Source of the DNA: Actinomadura macrotermitis
GTDB lineage: Bacteria > Actinomycetota > Actinomycetes > Streptosporangiales > Streptosporangiaceae
Direction of reading: 5' to 3'
Assembly: GCF_009604375.1 (NCBI RefSeq)
Contig: NZ_WEGH01000001.1
Span: 434,001 to 498,000 of the forward strand
DNA: 64,000 bases
Of the stretch, positions 62,066 through 64,000 are shown in pieces. The notes beneath the pieces are model-generated. The model did not search any database, was not told the origin of the DNA, and was given only the letters and a program-made list of their open reading frames with translations. The position numbers and the translations under genes are program-made. Each line of letters starts with the position of its first letter. Position 1 is the first letter of the stretch.

Positions 62066-62076
62066 GCGGCACGCGA

Positions 62077-62109
62077 AAGGCCCCCGAGGACGTCGTCCTC
62101 GGGGGCCTT
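62077..62109. terminator. Bidirectional terminator between the membrane gene and metK
   Basis: AAGGCCCCCGAGGAC at 62077-62091 pairs perfectly with GTCCTCGGGGGCCTT at 62095-62109 over a three-base loop. It lies 11 bases past each of the two converging genes, and the A/T ends give a short T-run in both directions. Confidence 0.92.
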
Positions 62110-62119
62110 CGACGTACTG

Positions 62120-63313
62120 CTACAGGCCGGCGGCCGCGGCGAGGGCCTTGGCACGGTCGGTGGACTCCCAGGAGAAGTCCGGCTCCGGCCGGCCGAAGTG
62201 GCCGTAGGCGGCGGTCTGGGAGTAGATCGGGCGGAGCAGGTCCAGGTCGCGCACGATCGCGGCCGGGCGCAGGTCGAACACCTGCAGCACCGCCTCCTGG
62301 ATCTTGGCGACGGGCAGCTTCTCGGTGCCGAAGGTCTCCACGAACACCCCGACCGGGTGCGCCTTGCCGATCGCGTAGGCGACCTGCACCTCGGCGCGGT
62401 CGGCCAGGCCGGCCGCGACGACGTTCTTGGCGACCCAGCGCATCGCGTACGCGGCGGACCGGTCGACCTTGGAGGGGTCCTTGCCGGAGAACGCGCCGCC
62501 GCCGTGGCGGGCCATGCCGCCGTAGGTGTCCACGATGATCTTGCGGCCGGTGAGGCCGGCGTCGCCCATCGGGCCGCCGATCTCGAAGCGGCCGGTCGGG
62601 TTCACCAGCAGCCGGTAGCCGGTGGTGTCCAGGTCGAACTCGCCGAGCACCGGGTCGACCACGTGCTCCTTGATGTCGGGGGTGAGCAGCTCCTTCAGGT
62701 CGATGTCGGGAGCGTGCTGGGAGGACACCACGACGGTGTCCAGGCGGACCGCGCGGTCGCCGTCGTACTCGATGGTGACCTGGGTCTTGCCGTCGGGGCG
62801 CAGGTAGGGCACGGTGCCGCTCTTGCGGACCGCCGACAGGCGGTGCGACAGCCGGTGCGCCAGCAGGATCGGCAGCGGCATGAGCTCGGGCGTCTCGTTG
62901 GTGGCGTACCCGAACATCAGGCCCTGGTCGCCGGCGCCCTGCCGGTCCAGGTCGTCCACGCCCTCGCCCTCGCGGGTCTCGTAGGCGTCGTCGACGCCCT
63001 GGGCGATGTCGGGCGACTGCGCGCCGATGGACACCGACACGCCGCAGGAGTTGCCGTCGAAGCCCTTCTTGGACGAGTCGTAGCCGATCTCCAGGATCTT
63101 CTCCCGGATGACGCCGGGGATGTCGACGTAGGTCTCGGTGGTCACCTCACCGGCGACGTGCACCTGGCCGGTGGTGATCATGGTCTCGACGGCGACCCGG
63201 CTCGTGGGGTCGTCCTTGAGCATCGCGTCCAGGATCGCATCGCTGATCTGATCCGCGATCTTGTCCGGGTGCCCCTCGGTGACGGACTCGGAGGTGAACA
63301 GGCGGCGAGACAC
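62120..63313 (-). CDS. metK: S-adenosylmethionine synthetase
   Basis: The protein has 397 residues. Family blocks include [74 protein letters not shown] and [23 protein letters not shown], methionine and metal residues are intact. It makes the methyl donor used by, for example, RsmB nearby. The GTG start has AAGGAG nine bases upstream. The 149-base gap to coaBC shows only this site and no SAM riboswitch. Confidence 0.97.
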   Translation of the reverse strand: MSRRLFTSESVTEGHPDKIADQISDAILDAMLKDDPTSRVAVETMITTGQVHVAGEVTTETYVDIPGVIREKILEIGYDSSKKGFDGNSCGVSVSIGAQSPDIAQGVDDAYETREGEGVDDLDRQGAGDQGLMFGYATNETPELMPLPILLAHRLSHRLSAVRKSGTVPYLRPDGKTQVTIEYDGDRAVRLDTVVVSSQHAPDIDLKELLTPDIKEHVVDPVLGEFDLDTTGYRLLVNPTGRFEIGGPMGDAGLTGRKIIVDTYGGMARHGGGAFSGKDPSKVDRSAAYAMRWVAKNVVAAGLADRAEVQVAYAIGKAHPVGVFVETFGTEKLPVAKIQEAVLQVFDLRPAAIVRDLDLLRPIYSQTAAYGHFGRPEPDFSWESTDRAKALAAAAGL

Positions 63314-63462
63314 GTACGTGAACTCCTTGCAGCGGCTGCTGACTGACGTCGCAGAGCGGATGGTTGTCGGCTCGGGCGGGGGAACGCCGGTCCCCGCCGG
63401 CTGGGGCCGGGTTTCCCACGAAGTCTATCGGGAAGGGCCTGCACGGTCGCTAGAGGCGCGGG

Positions 63463-64000
63463 TCACAGCGGCGGGACCCCCGGCGGGGCCAGCCGGGCCG
63501 CGACCTGGTCCCAGATCACGTCGGCGAGGTCCTCCTTGGGGCCGCGCGGCACCTGCACCGGCGCGGACCCGTCGGCGGCCAGGACGACCGCCTCGTTGTC
63601 GGGCCTGCCGAAGGTCAGCTCGGCGCCGACCTGGTTGACCACCAGCAGGTCGCAGCCCTTGCGGGCCAGCTTGGCCCGGCCGTTGGCCAGCACGTCGTGG
63701 GTCTCGGCGGCGAACCCCACGATCACCTGCCCGGGGTGCGGGCGGGCGCCGAGCTCGGCCAGGATGTCGGGGTTCTGGACCAGCCGGATCGGCTCGGGCC
63801 CCTCCCCCGGCGTCTTCTTGATCTTGGCGTCGCGGTAGTCGGCCGGCCGGAAGTCGGCCACGGCCGCGGCCATCACGACCGCGTCGGCGCCGTCGTCGGC
63901 CGCCGCGAGCACGGCCTTGCGCATGTCCTCGGCCGACTCCACCCGCACCACGCGCGCGCCGGCCGGGTCGGGCAGGGCGACGTTGGCCGCGACGAGGGTG
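63463..64000 (-). CDS. coaBC: Phosphopantothenoylcysteine synthetase/decarboxylase, C-terminal part
   Basis: About 179 residues of the CoaB half are inside the window; the N-terminal CoaC half lies beyond the right edge. Visible CoaB blocks are AAAVADFRPADYRDAKIKK, LVQNPDILAELGA, VIVGFAAETHDV, KGCDLLVVNQVG and FGRPDNEAVVL. It joins cysteine to phosphopantothenate with CTP and then decarboxylates it on the way to coenzyme A. It precedes metK in the same direction, as is usual in actinomycetes. Confidence 0.94.
   Translation of the reverse strand, partial: TLVAANVALPDPAGARVVRVESAEDMRKAVLAAADDGADAVVMAAAVADFRPADYRDAKIKKTPGEGPEPIRLVQNPDILAELGARPHPGQVIVGFAAETHDVLANGRAKLARKGCDLLVVNQVGAELTFGRPDNEAVVLAADGSAPVQVPRGPKEDLADVIWDQVAARLAPPGVPPL

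Noticed and set aside
63314..63462. SAM riboswitch in front of metK
   Set aside because: None of the SAM-I or SAM-II core motifs is visible; only a normal AAGGAG site is seen.

Overview
The window is chromosomal DNA from a very high-GC actinomycete. GTG starts are frequent, genes are packed with 1-4 base stop/start overlaps, an F420-type (DDN-like) oxidoreductase is present, PriA lacks helicase motifs, and the block metK / priA / def / fmt / rsmB / rpe / ribE-ribM-ribBA-ribH / hisG is typical of Actinomycetota. Gene content and style suggest Streptosporangiales (Actinomadura or a relative); that placement is inference. No insertion sequence, phage gene, CRISPR array, tRNA or rRNA was seen.

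Left part (1-21 kb) is mixed accessory and regulatory DNA: the start of a ring-opening amidohydrolase (barbiturase/cyanuric acid hydrolase family) at the edge; an ECF-type sigma factor with a membrane partner; an aminotransferase; a two-component system with an ABC exporter; a nitrilase-superfamily amidase; a divergent TetR/oxidoreductase pair with a clear operator; a MatB-like malonyl-CoA synthetase with a family III CoA transferase; a HyuA/HyuB hydantoinase/oxoprolinase pair; an FKBP isomerase; a second ABC transporter; and a nitrilase-type amidase coupled to a CoxG-like protein.

Middle part (21-41 kb) is dominated by nitrogen-heterocycle catabolism and molybdoenzyme biology. An NCS2 nucleobase permease heads an operon for a three-subunit molybdenum hydroxylase (FAD, 2Fe-2S, Moco; active-site loop of the xanthine-dehydrogenase/form II type). 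A PucR regulator lies next to it. Divergent from PucR is a four-gene operon, DUF2877 - FdrA - DUF1116 - CitE-like DUF6986, closed by a strong terminator; the first three are the family set of the oxamate carbamoyltransferase (AllFGH) of allantoin degradation. Molybdenum-hydroxylase maturation genes (MoxR/CoxD, VWA/CoxE, XdhC/CoxF, MocA) form a separate operon at 36.6-40.5 kb. A fused nitroreductase-hemerythrin protein and a divergent MarR regulator share an operator at 36.1 kb.

At 40.6-43.9 kb a Tat-exported sulfite-oxidase-fold enzyme, a selenium-binding-protein/methanethiol-oxidase homologue and a small membrane protein form an apparent sulfur operon. Two D-Ala-D-Ala carboxypeptidases and a lipoprotein follow.

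The right part (46-64 kb) is housekeeping on the minus strand: hisG and a membrane/PH-like gene behind an FMN-riboswitch-controlled riboflavin operon, then rpe, PAP2 phosphatase, rsmB, fmt, def, a large acidic unknown, priA, metK and the end of coaBC, with one convergent membrane protein.

The most interesting biological reading is a dispersed pyrimidine/purine ring-salvage capacity: permease, Mo hydroxylase with all its accessory genes, barbiturase-family hydrolase, malonyl-CoA synthetase, and an FdrA-type carbamoyltransferase in which a domain seems to have moved from the FdrA C terminus to the N terminus of DUF1116.
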